From the NCBI GenBank assembly GCA_965238025.1, contig OZ250162.1:2976001-3040000 (forward strand): DNA of 64,000 nucleotides, given 5' to 3'. Under the pieces are notes generated by a model. That model worked only from the letters and a program-made list of their open reading frames with translations, was not told where the DNA came from and ran no database searches. This document shows, one piece after another, positions 1 to 8,037 of this stretch; position 1 is the stretch's first letter; each line of letters opens with the position of its first letter. The position numbers and the translations under genes were made by a program. Source of the DNA: Pelagihabitans sp965238025 (lineage in GTDB: Bacteria; Bacteroidota; Bacteroidia; Flavobacteriales; Flavobacteriaceae).

Positions 1-58
1 CATACGCAACAATAAAGAAAAGCGTTCCGCAAAGTATGGTCCAATCGAGTGCTCCCAT
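1..58 (-). CDS. Sodium:solute symporter, N-terminal fragment
   Basis: Only the first 19 codons lie in the window; the gene runs off the left edge. The ATG directly follows the stop of the 33-aa peptide gene (TAAATG junction). The fragment reads MGALDWTILCGTLFFIVAY, a short polar start followed by a hydrophobic helix, as expected for the first membrane segment of an SSS-family sodium symporter. Family assignment is inferred from this start and from the upstream PIG-L deacetylase, which is commonly followed by such a symporter in Flavobacteriia. The substrate cannot be judged from this fragment. Confidence 0.6.
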   Translation of the reverse strand, partial: MGALDWTILCGTLFFIVAY

Positions 59-160
59 TTAGCTAAATGACGTCATTATAAACATAAAGAGAAGTATATA
101 AAGTATGTTGAGTACCAGCACAGCGGTGTACTCCTTTTTCCATGTGAATTTATCCTGCAT
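59..160 (-). CDS. 33-aa single-helix membrane peptide
   Basis: A short frame that fills the gap between the PIG-L deacetylase and the symporter. Its ATG lies one base after the deacetylase stop, and its TAA is immediately followed by the symporter ATG. The product has a charged amphipathic start (MQDKFTWKKEY) followed by one hydrophobic helix of about 20 residues, so it should be a small inner-membrane protein. The exact packing between two genes on the same strand is the main reason to accept it as real. It may be a small partner of the symporter, which is inference only. It is easily missed because of its length. Confidence 0.6.
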   Translation of the reverse strand: MQDKFTWKKEYTAVLVLNILYILLFMFIMTSFS

Positions 161-161
161 T

Positions 162-2693
162 TTAATCCACTATCTTTTTTGGTCCTTCAATCTTTTCTTT
201 TCCCATTGAGATCATATTGGCGAATAGTTTGTACGCTCCAGTGACTCCAGCTGGCAACTCCCTAAAGAAACTTAGCCCGGTGTACATATAATTGCCCTTG
301 CCATAAGGCGCTACCAGTAAACTTCCTTTGGTCTCGGCTTCGCCCTTATCCTTCATAGATAAAATAGGGGTGAAGGCTTTGTCCCACTCGTTGGGAAAAT
401 AGAGCCCTCGCTCTTGTACCCACCCATTAAAATCCGATTCCCCTATTTTATTGGGGAAGTTTACCAAGGAATGGTCTTGGGCGATAATACGTACTTCTGA
501 TTTTTCATCGGTTACCCTGTCCCGCGAAAGTTTAAGGGGGTAGGGGGCAATGTTATCAAATTGTTTGTCCCATCGGCCGGCGGTATTGTATTGTATAATA
601 AGGTTCCCGCCATTTTCTACGTAATCGAGTAAGTATTTTTGTTTGAATTTGAGCGCTTGAACAACATTGTAGGCCCGTATTCCTGTAACGATTGCATCGT
701 ATTTTTTTAATGACCCCTCAGTAATATTTGCTGGATCGATAATATGTACGGAATAGCCAATTTGCTCCAAGCTTGTAGGCACATCGTCCCCGGCCCCTAC
801 AATATAACCGATGTTTTGCCCCAATTTCTCTATGTTAAGGCGTACTACTTTGGCCTCGGAAGGCAAAAGAATAGATTGCTTAGGCACGTGGTCATAGTTG
901 ATTTCTACCAATTCTTTTGAAATTTCCTGCCCTTCAATTTTAACAATAGGGGAAATATAACTTTCGTCTTCCCCAGTAGGAGGAGTCAGTGTGAAAACCA
1001 GCGTTTGTTGATCTCCTTTCTTCTGAATATTGAAAGGTTGCGACGCCATATCAACTGTCCAACCCTCAGAATGACGCAACTGTACCTCTCCTTTCGCATT
1101 GTCTTTGTGCGCTTTTACCGTAATCGGTACCTGTCTGGGTTCTCCACTGGAAAAAATCATGACCTTATCTTTAAAACTGGCAGTGGCCTTGGGGAGTACT
1201 TCAAAAGGCTCATAGAGTTCGCCCTTATTATTTTTGGCAAAACGATGTACGACCGGTTTTTCAATGGTAATCGTATATCCGTTAAAATCCAGTTCAAATT
1301 GGGCAGTAAATGCCCTTGGCGTTTCCGGTTTTCCGATCAAAGCCACATCATCAACGGTATACATGCCCAAACTTCCTTTTTCGGTCAACCAATACGGACT
1401 TGTATATGAAGTGTTTTGCGGAACCGTAAAGGTAGTCTCCAGATTCACTTTTTTATTAGCCGTCAAAGGATGGGTTTCAGTAACCGATTTTTCGGAGTTG
1501 ATGGCAAATGATTTTAACGCGATATTCGCCTCACTCCGATTAATGGCCTCTACTTTCATCTCCACTTCCGATCCTAAATGCGCATTTGCCGAGGTGGCGG
1601 ATGCTTCTAAATAAAGACCGCCAACGGAGAGAATAATATCTTCCAACTCTTTTAGTTTAATACCTTTCCAATGTCCGTCCGGCAATGAGCTTAGCACGTC
1701 ATGGGCTTTGAGCAATTCTGGCAAATGTTCACTTGGTTTGTTGAAATTGAAATCACTTTCAATAGGGGTAAGAATCGTTCCGATAGCAGTACCACCATCA
1801 ATACGAGACCAACTGGTATCAATACCCTCAAAAATGTTGTCTTTGTTCTCGGGAAGATCCCCTTTTAATAATTCAATATATTCGTTTTGACTGCCTCTTG
1901 TCGTAAGCCTTCCGAAACCTTGGCATAAATGCTGACTGCTCGCCAAAGAAGCTATTTCGTTATTTGATTTTCCTAAAATAGGGTAATAGGTTCCAACATC
2001 AAGGCTAAGCATCTTGCTTTTGTCCGCTTTTTCGAAATTTTCCCTACTTCCGTAAAACCACCAAGAGGTATTAAAAAATAAACGTTTAGGTTGCCAAGGA
2101 GACAAGGTGGCCAGTTGTTCAGGATACGCATTGAGATCATTCACCAAGTCGAAGGCCTCAACGCTCAACATAGCTGATGAGGTATGGTGCCCGTGCGTGC
2201 TGCCCGGCGAACGATGGTCAAAACGGTTAATGATCACGTCGGGTTTGAACTGCCTGATACGTCGAACAACATCGCCCAAAACCTCTTTTTTATTCCAGAT
2301 TTCCAAGGTTTCATCCGGGTGTTTGGAATAACCAAAATCATTGGCCCTTGTAAAAAATTGTTGCCCCCCGTCTACCCGTCTTGCTGCCAAAAGTTCCTGT
2401 GTACGCAGGACGCCCAAAAGTTCTCGCAATTCCGGACCAATAAGATTTTGTCCCCCATCGCCACGTGTGAGCGAGAGGTAGGCCGTTCTGGCCTTATCAT
2501 GATTGGATAAATAGGAGATAAGACGTGTGTTTTCATCGTCGGGGTGCGCGGCAATATATAGTGCGGACCCTAAAAAGTTCAATTTTTGAATGGCGTGATA
2601 AATTTCGGACGAGGAGGAATATTTGGCAGCCTGGGCATTGGATTTCACCAAAACGCACAGCGAACATAGAACACTAATAAACAACAAGCGCAT
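162..2693 (-). CDS. Secreted PIG-L family deacetylase
   Basis: An 843-aa protein with a Sec signal peptide (about residues 1-20) and the LmbE/PIG-L zinc motif AHPDDE at residues 49-54, followed by a conserved RGDGGQN segment. PIG-L enzymes remove acetyl groups from N-acetylglucosaminyl or related substrates with one Zn2+. Only the first 300 or so residues form that domain. The rest looks like beta-rich modules and a C-terminal Rossmann-like, glutamine-amidotransferase-type segment (about residues 640-760), an arrangement seen in large Bacteroidetes PIG-L proteins. It probably acts in the periplasm or at the surface on amino-sugar material, with products perhaps taken up by the downstream symporter (inference). 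Confidence 0.85.
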   Translation of the reverse strand: MRLLFISVLCSLCVLVKSNAQAAKYSSSSEIYHAIQKLNFLGSALYIAAHPDDENTRLISYLSNHDKARTAYLSLTRGDGGQNLIGPELRELLGVLRTQELLAARRVDGGQQFFTRANDFGYSKHPDETLEIWNKKEVLGDVVRRIRQFKPDVIINRFDHRSPGSTHGHHTSSAMLSVEAFDLVNDLNAYPEQLATLSPWQPKRLFFNTSWWFYGSRENFEKADKSKMLSLDVGTYYPILGKSNNEIASLASSQHLCQGFGRLTTRGSQNEYIELLKGDLPENKDNIFEGIDTSWSRIDGGTAIGTILTPIESDFNFNKPSEHLPELLKAHDVLSSLPDGHWKGIKLKELEDIILSVGGLYLEASATSANAHLGSEVEMKVEAINRSEANIALKSFAINSEKSVTETHPLTANKKVNLETTFTVPQNTSYTSPYWLTEKGSLGMYTVDDVALIGKPETPRAFTAQFELDFNGYTITIEKPVVHRFAKNNKGELYEPFEVLPKATASFKDKVMIFSSGEPRQVPITVKAHKDNAKGEVQLRHSEGWTVDMASQPFNIQKKGDQQTLVFTLTPPTGEDESYISPIVKIEGQEISKELVEINYDHVPKQSILLPSEAKVVRLNIEKLGQNIGYIVGAGDDVPTSLEQIGYSVHIIDPANITEGSLKKYDAIVTGIRAYNVVQALKFKQKYLLDYVENGGNLIIQYNTAGRWDKQFDNIAPYPLKLSRDRVTDEKSEVRIIAQDHSLVNFPNKIGESDFNGWVQERGLYFPNEWDKAFTPILSMKDKGEAETKGSLLVAPYGKGNYMYTGLSFFRELPAGVTGAYKLFANMISMGKEKIEGPKKIVD

Positions 2694-2788
2694 AGAATGT
2701 ATTTAGTTGGTTCTCAAATATAGAAAGATAAAAGGCGGTCTGTCCCGTTTTTAAAGGTTCTTTAACACTAGCTTTTGCTTTCTTGGTG

Positions 2789-3325
2789 TTACCCGTCTGA
2801 AGCGTTTACAAGCGTCACAGCCTTTTGCAGCATCATATTGTTGGGGTAGGTAAGCAGGTCTCCCTTACTATTTCGCAAATATAGATGATATGTTTTTATA
2901 TCCTCAATAATAAAAACATCATAACCGATCTCCTCATCTTCAACAATTTCCTTATCCATAATCTTTACACGGTCGCCTATTTTAAAAGGGAATGAAAAAA
3001 AGAGAATCACTCCTGAGGTGAGGTTGCTTAAAATAGACCATTGTGCAAAAAGCGCAACCCCGATAATGGCAAAGACCGAGGAAAACAACAGCCCCAAATC
3101 TTTAATATTGATTCCCCAAATAAAAATGATGGCCCCAACTGCCAAAAAAGCAAGGATAAATGTGATGTATTTGGTAACCAAAACAGAGCGGGCCTCAGCG
3201 AAATTGCCCTTTTTCCCAATACGTTTGGTTGCTCGGGTTACTATAAAGCGCAGAATAAAAAGGGACATAATGGTAACACCTGTCCAAAGTAGTTCGCGAT
3301 TGTGGGTAACAAAAAATTCTTCCAT
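2789..3325 (-). CDS. Small MscS-type mechanosensitive channel
   Basis: A 178-aa protein with three hydrophobic segments (about residues 12-30, 50-70 and 76-110), the last running into an MscS beta-domain with GDRVKI and DIKTYHLYLRNSKGD elements. It is a compact form with the pore helix and the upper cytoplasmic domain but little of the lower vestibule. Such channels release solutes on hypo-osmotic shock. Four bases separate its start from the stop of the upstream lipoprotein gene, so it is probably the last gene of the 6.2-2.8 kb minus-strand operon. Ion selectivity cannot be read from the sequence. Confidence 0.85.
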   Translation of the reverse strand: MEEFFVTHNRELLWTGVTIMSLFILRFIVTRATKRIGKKGNFAEARSVLVTKYITFILAFLAVGAIIFIWGINIKDLGLLFSSVFAIIGVALFAQWSILSNLTSGVILFFSFPFKIGDRVKIMDKEIVEDEEIGYDVFIIEDIKTYHLYLRNSKGDLLTYPNNMMLQKAVTLVNASDG

Positions 3326-3329
3326 AGCG

Positions 3330-4262
3330 TTATAGTCCTAGCGTATCACGTAAAGAAACGTCCTTATTACTATTTTTTTGCCAGTAAGGGCTCTTTATCG
3401 ATTTGATTTTTTTCGCTGTGGATGTCAGGGTTTTGGCCTTGTTGCCAAATCCGCTTACAAACGATTCTGACCAGCTTTCAATGTGATACGGAAATTCCTC
3501 TTGAAAGTTGATCACAAGACTTCTTTTAAGCGAAGGGTAGTCAATTTTATAGGAGTTCAAACCATTTTTATTAGTTAAAGTAACACTAGCATAATAAGCT
3601 TTTAATTCCTTGTGGGAAAGTCGTATATACTCAAAAGAAGGAATTAGTTGCAATTCTCCAACAGGAAGGTCTTCGGGATTGATTCTAATCTTATTCCACA
3701 ACTCATTTTCGAGTACGGTTTTGGCAAGTTTGACGTTTTGGTCCGCCTCACTTTCAAAATACGAATGCGATGTAATTTCAAAATTCGCACGGTTATTTAA
3801 CTGCCCATACACATGTCCGCACCATTCTTGTGACGAGAACGAAACCTTTACCGCATGACCATCGTCATTTACAGGATAAAAACAACTGCTCATAATGGAG
3901 TAGGGGTAAATTCCTGTCAGGTAATTTTTGGTGCTATTCAGTTTTAGGACGGGAATATTATCAGGATTGTTACCATCTGCTTTTACCTGTTTGTTGGCCA
4001 AAAAAGGCTCGGTTACATAGATAAGGGCTGCGGTACCCTTTCGTATTTCACCATACCTGGCCTGTTCCAATTCGTAAGAGGTAATTTCGGCTTCCCCGGC
4101 GTACCAGTATTTTTTAAAAGCCTCCGAAACTTCTTTTGGTGTTGATTTGATTGCCCTTTCAGTATTCAGTGCTAGGTTGTCCTGACTTTTCGGGTCGACC
4201 TGTTTACAGGAAATAGTGACCCCTAAAAGAATAATTGAACCTATATAAGTCAACTTTTTCAT
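3330..4262 (-). CDS. Lipoprotein, Maf-neighbour family
   Basis: A 310-aa protein with a lipoprotein signal (ILLGVTISC, lipidated Cys about residue 19). It lacks the Maf SPRR motif. Proteins of this family, which lie beside maf in Flavobacteriia, are often labelled 'septum formation inhibitor Maf' in annotations, probably by neighbour transfer. The mature part is rich in aromatic and charged residues without an enzyme motif I recognise. It begins 35 bases after the true maf gene and is followed after 4 bases by the MscS channel, so it is co-transcribed with both. Function unknown. Confidence 0.75.
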   Translation of the reverse strand: MKKLTYIGSIILLGVTISCKQVDPKSQDNLALNTERAIKSTPKEVSEAFKKYWYAGEAEITSYELEQARYGEIRKGTAALIYVTEPFLANKQVKADGNNPDNIPVLKLNSTKNYLTGIYPYSIMSSCFYPVNDDGHAVKVSFSSQEWCGHVYGQLNNRANFEITSHSYFESEADQNVKLAKTVLENELWNKIRINPEDLPVGELQLIPSFEYIRLSHKELKAYYASVTLTNKNGLNSYKIDYPSLKRSLVINFQEEFPYHIESWSESFVSGFGNKAKTLTSTAKKIKSIKSPYWQKNSNKDVSLRDTLGL

Positions 4263-4297
4263 AATGCAGTATTTTAAATAAAGGTATCAAAAATGTC

Positions 4298-4885
4298 CTA
4301 GTCAGCCATCTCTATTAACATCTGATATACCAAATGAGTTGGTAGGCCCATAACGTTGGTATAGGAGCCCTGTAGTTCTTCAATTGCGATATGCCCCAAC
4401 CACTCCTGAATCCCATAGGCACCGGCCTTGTCAAAAGGTTTGTAAGTATTGACGTAGTAGCGTATTTCTTCCTCGGAAAGTGTTTTGAATTTCACCCGTG
4501 TGATGGTGTTAACTGTTCTTTTAGAACGATGGGTGGTAAAACACACCGAAGTTATAACCTCATGCCAATCACCGGACAAGGTTTGGAGCATTTGAATGGC
4601 TTCCGTCTCGTCAGATGCTTTTGCCAAGGACGCACCTTTATGCCAGACCACGGTATCTGAGGTAATTAAGATTTCCCCTGGAACTAATTCTTCGTTAAAG
4701 ACCGCCGCTTTCAATTCAGCTAAAAAATCTGATATTGCACCAGCTTTTAGGTGTGAGGGGTAAATTTCCGCTACCGATTTCAGTCGTACCTCAAAGGGGA
4801 TGTCCAATTCCTTGAAAAACTGATGCCTTCTCGGTGAACCCGATGCTAAAATAATACGGTGATTCTTTAATTTATCTTGAAGCAT
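4298..4885 (-). CDS. maf: Maf-family nucleoside triphosphate pyrophosphatase
   Basis: A 195-aa Maf/Ham1-superfamily enzyme of full family length. The phosphate-binding motif ASGSPRR is at residues 14-20, followed by the conserved ITSDTVV acidic motif and the DKAGAYGIQ segment near residue 153. Maf proteins hydrolyse non-canonical or excess dTTP/UTP to monophosphates plus pyrophosphate, limiting misincorporation. The gene lies 57 bases downstream of the KdsC-like gene in the same minus-strand operon, the intervening DNA holding a short TTGGAA-type repeat. The assignment is firm; the exact nucleotide preference is not visible. Confidence 0.93.
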   Translation of the reverse strand: MLQDKLKNHRIILASGSPRRHQFFKELDIPFEVRLKSVAEIYPSHLKAGAISDFLAELKAAVFNEELVPGEILITSDTVVWHKGASLAKASDETEAIQMLQTLSGDWHEVITSVCFTTHRSKRTVNTITRVKFKTLSEEEIRYYVNTYKPFDKAGAYGIQEWLGHIAIEELQGSYTNVMGLPTHLVYQMLIEMAD

Positions 4886-4905
4886 GGTATTGGTCCTGAT
4901 AATAA

Positions 4906-4934
4906 TTGGAATTTGGAACTTGGTTTTTGGAATT
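4906..4934. repeat. TTGGAA-type short intergenic repeat
   Basis: Four imperfect units of the type TTGGAATT / TTGGAACT / TTGGTTTT / TTGGAATT lie in the 57-bp gap between maf and the KdsC-like gene. Such low-complexity TTGGAA tracts occur in Flavobacteriaceae intergenic DNA. No function is implied. Confidence 0.5.
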
Positions 4935-4942
4935 TAATTTTT

Positions 4943-5470
4943 TCAGGCATTTTTCGCATCAAAATTACCGTGCCAATCCCCACGTACCTTAAGTACTTGT
5001 TCTATAACGTCACGCACGCAGGCCTTGCCGCCATTTTTATGTGAAACGTATTTAGCGATGGCTTTCACCTCGGGAACCGCATCCTGAGGGCAGGTGGGTA
5101 GGCCAACAATTTGCATGGGCGGAATATCAGGTAGGTCATCTCCCATATAAAGTACATTTTCAGGAGCGATGTCATTCATTTTAAGATATTCCCTTAAGGG
5201 ATCTTCTTTGTGGTGTGCACCCAAGTAGATATCGGTTACGCCCAAACCGGCCAACCGCTTTTTTACCCCTTCATTGGTACCTCCGGTAATGATGCAAACA
5301 TTATACCCCTTCACCAAAGCCGTCTTAAGTGCATAGCCATCTTTTACGCTCATGGTGCGTAGCATGCCCCCATCATCTGTAATGAGCAGGCTGCCATCTG
5401 TAAATACGCCATCCACATCAAAAACGAAGGTAGTAATGTCCCCTAAAAATTCTTTATAGCTTTTCTCCAT
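4943..5470 (-). CDS. KdsC-like HAD phosphatase
   Basis: A 175-aa C0-type HAD hydrolase, the size of KdsC (3-deoxy-D-manno-octulosonate 8-phosphate phosphatase), which makes Kdo for lipopolysaccharide. The nucleophile motif FDVDGVFTDG is at residues 17-26, and the metal-binding motif GDDLPD is near residues 110-116. Capless HADs of this length assemble as tetramers. The start overlaps the end of the DUF2520 gene by 17 bases, which implies translational coupling. KdsC activity is likely, but related HADs act on other sugar phosphates, so the substrate is inferred. Confidence 0.85.
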   Translation of the reverse strand: MEKSYKEFLGDITTFVFDVDGVFTDGSLLITDDGGMLRTMSVKDGYALKTALVKGYNVCIITGGTNEGVKKRLAGLGVTDIYLGAHHKEDPLREYLKMNDIAPENVLYMGDDLPDIPPMQIVGLPTCPQDAVPEVKAIAKYVSHKNGGKACVRDVIEQVLKVRGDWHGNFDAKNA

Positions 5471-6218
5471 AATTGTTGCTGATTGATTCGCTCAGCAGCG
5501 AATAAATTTCTTTTTGTTTCCCATCCCTTAATTGGTCGAGGTGCCTTTGTATAGTTTCAATATCATTACGCCGTGCCGGGCCGGTCTGCATGGTGCTCGG
5601 TGGCCGCTCCTGAATTTTGGCGGCCGTTTCCTGAATTAACGGTTTTAGGATATCAAAAGGTAGTTGATGCTCCTCACAGATTTCATTGGCGATATGATAC
5701 ATATAATTCGTGAAGTTATTGGCAAATACAGCGGCTAAATGAAGGTTTTTTCGCTGTTCGGAACTAATGGAATAAACCTTAGTTGAAATGGTCTTACCCA
5801 AATCTTGTAATAAACGAAGGTCTTTTTTTCTTTTCGATTCTACACAGATCGGTACAGCCTTAAAATCAATCGCTCTTTCTTTGCTAAAAGTCTGTAAAGG
5901 ATAAAAAACGCCAGTATTTTGGTTTGTTGAAAGGGCGTCTAAGGAAACACTTCCGGAGGTGTGGACTACCAAAGCCTTTTTACCTACTAGTATTTCGGAA
6001 ACAGAAGCTATTGCATCATCGCTTATAGCAATGATATATATAGCCGCTTCCTTAATTTTTTGATGATTCTGGAAGGTGGTAGTTGATTGCCCAAAATGTT
6101 TTAGGGCTTTTGTATTTCGCCCAACAACTTGAACCACTTCAACCGAAATGGCCTTTGAAAAAGCATCGAATAGGTGTTTGGCCACATTTCCGGTACCCAA
6201 AAGCACAATTGAAATCAT
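5454..6218 (-). CDS. DUF2520 Rossmann-fold protein
   Basis: A 254-aa protein with an N-terminal NAD(P)-binding fold (GTGNVA at residues 8-13) and a C-terminal helical domain containing the AAVFANNFTNYM segment typical of DUF2520/F420-dependent-oxidoreductase-like proteins. The fold resembles ketopantoate or pyrroline-5-carboxylate reductases, but no specific reaction is established. It is the first gene of the minus-strand operon running to the MscS channel and overlaps the KdsC-like gene by 17 bases. The conserved pairing with KdsC suggests a linked role, which is inference. Confidence 0.82.
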   Translation of the reverse strand: MISIVLLGTGNVAKHLFDAFSKAISVEVVQVVGRNTKALKHFGQSTTTFQNHQKIKEAAIYIIAISDDAIASVSEILVGKKALVVHTSGSVSLDALSTNQNTGVFYPLQTFSKERAIDFKAVPICVESKRKKDLRLLQDLGKTISTKVYSISSEQRKNLHLAAVFANNFTNYMYHIANEICEEHQLPFDILKPLIQETAAKIQERPPSTMQTGPARRNDIETIQRHLDQLRDGKQKEIYSLLSESISNNYGEKL

Positions 6219-6278
6219 GGTACAAAAATACAGGATAAATTGTGCCTTTGAAACCTTTTACCATTTTAAAACAGTCTC

Positions 6279-6662
6279 CTAAGCGCAGGAAACAGTTACA
6301 TCATGCCGATGACTACTATCCCTCGATGATTCTACCTGGATAGATTTTGTGTCTTTTAAAACTGCAAAATTGTCGGCTGAAATGGTAATTGAATGGTTAT
6401 GTCCTGAACTACCTTGAATGGAATAGGATTTTTCTGTTCCCGCCTCAACATCAGCTTTCGAGACCACCAGGCTATGTCCGTGATTACTACTTATAGAAAT
6501 GGCGTTCGCCCCATTGGCCAAACAATCTGTAGCGGTCGGATCATCAGGCGGTGCTACATTGGTACTATCATCATTAGAACACCCTAGTAAGGAATAAGCA
6601 GGAACAGCAAGCAATGCCGCCCCTGCAGCTTTTTTGATAAATGTTTGTCGATTCATTTTCAT
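6279..6662 (-). CDS. His-rich lipoprotein with HxH motifs
   Basis: A 127-aa protein with a short basic start (NRQTFIKKAAG), a hydrophobic core and a lipobox ending LLGC (Cys about residue 28). The mature part has three HxH pairs (HGH, HNH and HRH), each followed by short hydrophobic strands, plus two further cysteines. The spacing suggests a small beta-domain that binds a transition metal such as copper or zinc (inference). It lies 72 bases downstream of the DoxX-like gene and is probably co-transcribed with it from the promoter at 7150-7181. A start two codons downstream (MNRQ) is equally possible. Confidence 0.75.
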   Translation of the reverse strand: MKMNRQTFIKKAAGAALLAVPAYSLLGCSNDDSTNVAPPDDPTATDCLANGANAISISSNHGHSLVVSKADVEAGTEKSYSIQGSSGHNHSITISADNFAVLKDTKSIQVESSRDSSHRHDVTVSCA

Positions 6663-6734
6663 AACATCTTTTTTAGATACAAATTCTTTTTCTGACTTAA
6701 GTTATTAATTTCTAGTTAATTGTAACTGAAAAGT

Positions 6735-7124
6735 TTACGATTTAACAGCCACTTTCACCTGCAAACCAAGTAACTTATAAAGAGAAAAGGCGCCTACCGC
6801 CATGACCAGGTCCCTGACCGCGACATCAATAAAGTTTCCACTGAAGACAAGCGTTAGGGCTATTGCGATCAACCAAGACATAACTATAAACGCTCCAATT
6901 TTTGGTTTTATAAATACCAGGACTCCTGCAATAATTTCTATCACACCTATGATCATCATAAAGGTAGCCGTATCAAACGGGAGCATCTCTGAGAACCCTG
7001 TTGCCGTGTATTGGCTCCAATCTGTCAATAGGTTGGTAAACTTGTCCAGCCCTGCTATAATAGGTACTAGCCCAAAAGTGTACTTTAAAATAGTTGTTAC
7101 TTGTTGAATTGTTGTCTGCATCAT
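6735..7124 (-). CDS. DoxX-like membrane protein
   Basis: A 129-aa protein with four predicted membrane helices (about residues 10-28, 50-68, 73-92 and 98-118), the size and topology of DoxX/DoxD-like proteins. It carries the typical PIIAGLDKF segment after the first helix. DoxX-like proteins are associated with quinone or thiol redox processes, but the role of short members is unsettled. It is transcribed away from the ECF sigma gene, from a promoter motif identical to the one in front of that sigma gene, and heads an operon with the His-rich lipoprotein. Confidence 0.75.
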   Translation of the reverse strand: MMQTTIQQVTTILKYTFGLVPIIAGLDKFTNLLTDWSQYTATGFSEMLPFDTATFMMIIGVIEIIAGVLVFIKPKIGAFIVMSWLIAIALTLVFSGNFIDVAVRDLVMAVGAFSLYKLLGLQVKVAVKS

Positions 7125-7149
7125 TTTAATATTTGTAAATTGATTTCAC

Positions 7150-7181
7150 GCTTTAGATAAGGTGGAATCAAAAAGGTTACA
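7150..7181 (-). promoter_or_regulatory. Candidate ECF promoter for the DoxX operon
   Basis: Reading the minus strand, TGTAAC (7181-7176) is followed after exactly 17 bases by ATCTAAAGC (7158-7150), 25 bases before the DoxX start codon. The same two blocks with the same spacing occur on the plus strand at 7188-7219. TGTAAC resembles the AAC-containing -35 elements of ECF sigma factors. Confidence 0.6.
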
Positions 7182-7193
7182 AAATTTTGTAAC
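7176..7193. promoter_or_regulatory. 18-bp perfect palindrome between divergent promoters
   Basis: GTTACAAAATTTTGTAAC is its own reverse complement and lies midway between the divergent DoxX and sigma genes. It is made of the two outward-facing TGTAAC boxes joined head to head. It could also bind a dimeric regulator. Confidence 0.6.
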
Positions 7194-7219
7194 TATTTCA
7201 GCATATCTTCATCTAAAGC
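7188..7219 (+). promoter_or_regulatory. Candidate ECF promoter for the sigma gene
   Basis: TGTAAC (7188-7193), 17 bases, then ATCTAAAGC (7211-7219), ending 17 bases before the sigma-factor ATG. It matches the minus-strand copy at 7150-7181 exactly in both boxes and in spacing, which suggests the sigma factor drives its own gene and the divergent operon. Confidence 0.6.
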
Positions 7220-7236
7220 CCAAAGCATATTGAAAT

Positions 7237-7920
7237 ATGGACGTAGTACGAATAAACGATTTCAATAATTATAAGATATCTGACTCGGATATAGTAAGAC
7301 GCATTCTTTCTGGAGAAAAAGAATTGTATGAGATTTTGCTAAGAAGAAATAATCAAAAACTATATCGGGTTATTAGAGGGTATATACGGGATGAAGCCGA
7401 AATACAGGATATTATGCAGAATACATATTTGAAGTCCTTTGAAAAATTATATCAATTTAAGCATGGGTCTACCTATGCTACATGGCTGATACGGATAGGA
7501 ATAAATGAGGCTTTGGCCAGATTGAAGGAAAAAGGCCGAGTTCTTACTATAAATTCAGATTCAAATGATTTCGGTCGGAATACCATTTTAGAAATGCCGG
7601 ATACCAATCAACCGAATCCTGAAAAAAAAATAATCAGACAAGAAGCCAAACAACTGCTTGAGAATTCTATCGATTCTCTGGAGCCAAAATATAGAATGGT
7701 ATATATCTTAAAGGAGATTGAGGAAATGTCTATCAAAGAAATTTCCGAGTGTATGGATATTTCTACATCAAACGTGAAAGTCCGATTGCATCGCGCCAAA
7801 AATATGCTAAAAGAGAACATTTATAGTATAACTAAGGAGCAGGAGGGCGTATTTGAGTTCGGAAATAGCAAATGTGATGCGATTACCGATGCTATTATGA
7901 GAATCGTTCTTAAAAAGTAG
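7237..7920 (+). CDS. ECF RNA polymerase sigma factor
   Basis: A 227-aa sigma-70-family ECF factor. Region 2 spans about residues 15-90, with the IQDIMQNTYLKSFEKL core-binding and -10 recognition helix. Region 4 lies at about residues 155-205, with YRMVYILKEIEEMSIKEI and a SNVKVRLHRAKNML recognition helix. The roughly 25-residue C-terminal extension ends in a hydrophobic stretch. No anti-sigma gene follows: the next gene is CcsBA after a 117-base gap. The divergent promoter pair suggests autoregulation and control of the DoxX/His-rich lipoprotein operon (inference). The signal sensed is unknown. Confidence 0.9.
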   Translation: MDVVRINDFNNYKISDSDIVRRILSGEKELYEILLRRNNQKLYRVIRGYIRDEAEIQDIMQNTYLKSFEKLYQFKHGSTYATWLIRIGINEALARLKEKGRVLTINSDSNDFGRNTILEMPDTNQPNPEKKIIRQEAKQLLENSIDSLEPKYRMVYILKEIEEMSIKEISECMDISTSNVKVRLHRAKNMLKENIYSITKEQEGVFEFGNSKCDAITDAIMRIVLKK

Positions 7921-8003
7921 CGCCATACCTTAGCTTTGATTCCATGATACTTTTTGTGTAACTATTTATCCGTTTAGTCCAACCATAAAATCATAAAAGG
8001 ATG

Positions 8004-8011
8004 TATTTTTG
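8004..8011 (+). promoter_or_regulatory. Candidate -7 box for ccsBA
   Basis: TATTTTTG fits the Bacteroidetes TAnnTTTG element and lies 26 bases before the CcsBA ATG. No properly spaced -33 TTTG was found, so this is weak. Confidence 0.3.
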
Positions 8012-8037
8012 CTTGTTGAAAATAAAAGGCTCCTTAC

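Noticed and set aside
1005..2510. Several 60-134 aa open frames on the plus strand opposite the PIG-L gene
   Set aside because: They are antisense shadows of a long well-conserved gene and show no protein features.
3330..4262. Second Maf protein next to maf
   Set aside because: It has a lipoprotein signal and lacks the SPRR and acidic motifs; the name is probably carried over from the neighbouring gene.
7950..8037. A further TGTAAC box before ccsBA resembling the ECF promoter boxes
   Set aside because: At 17 bases downstream the sequence is not ATCTAAAGC, so the second box is missing.
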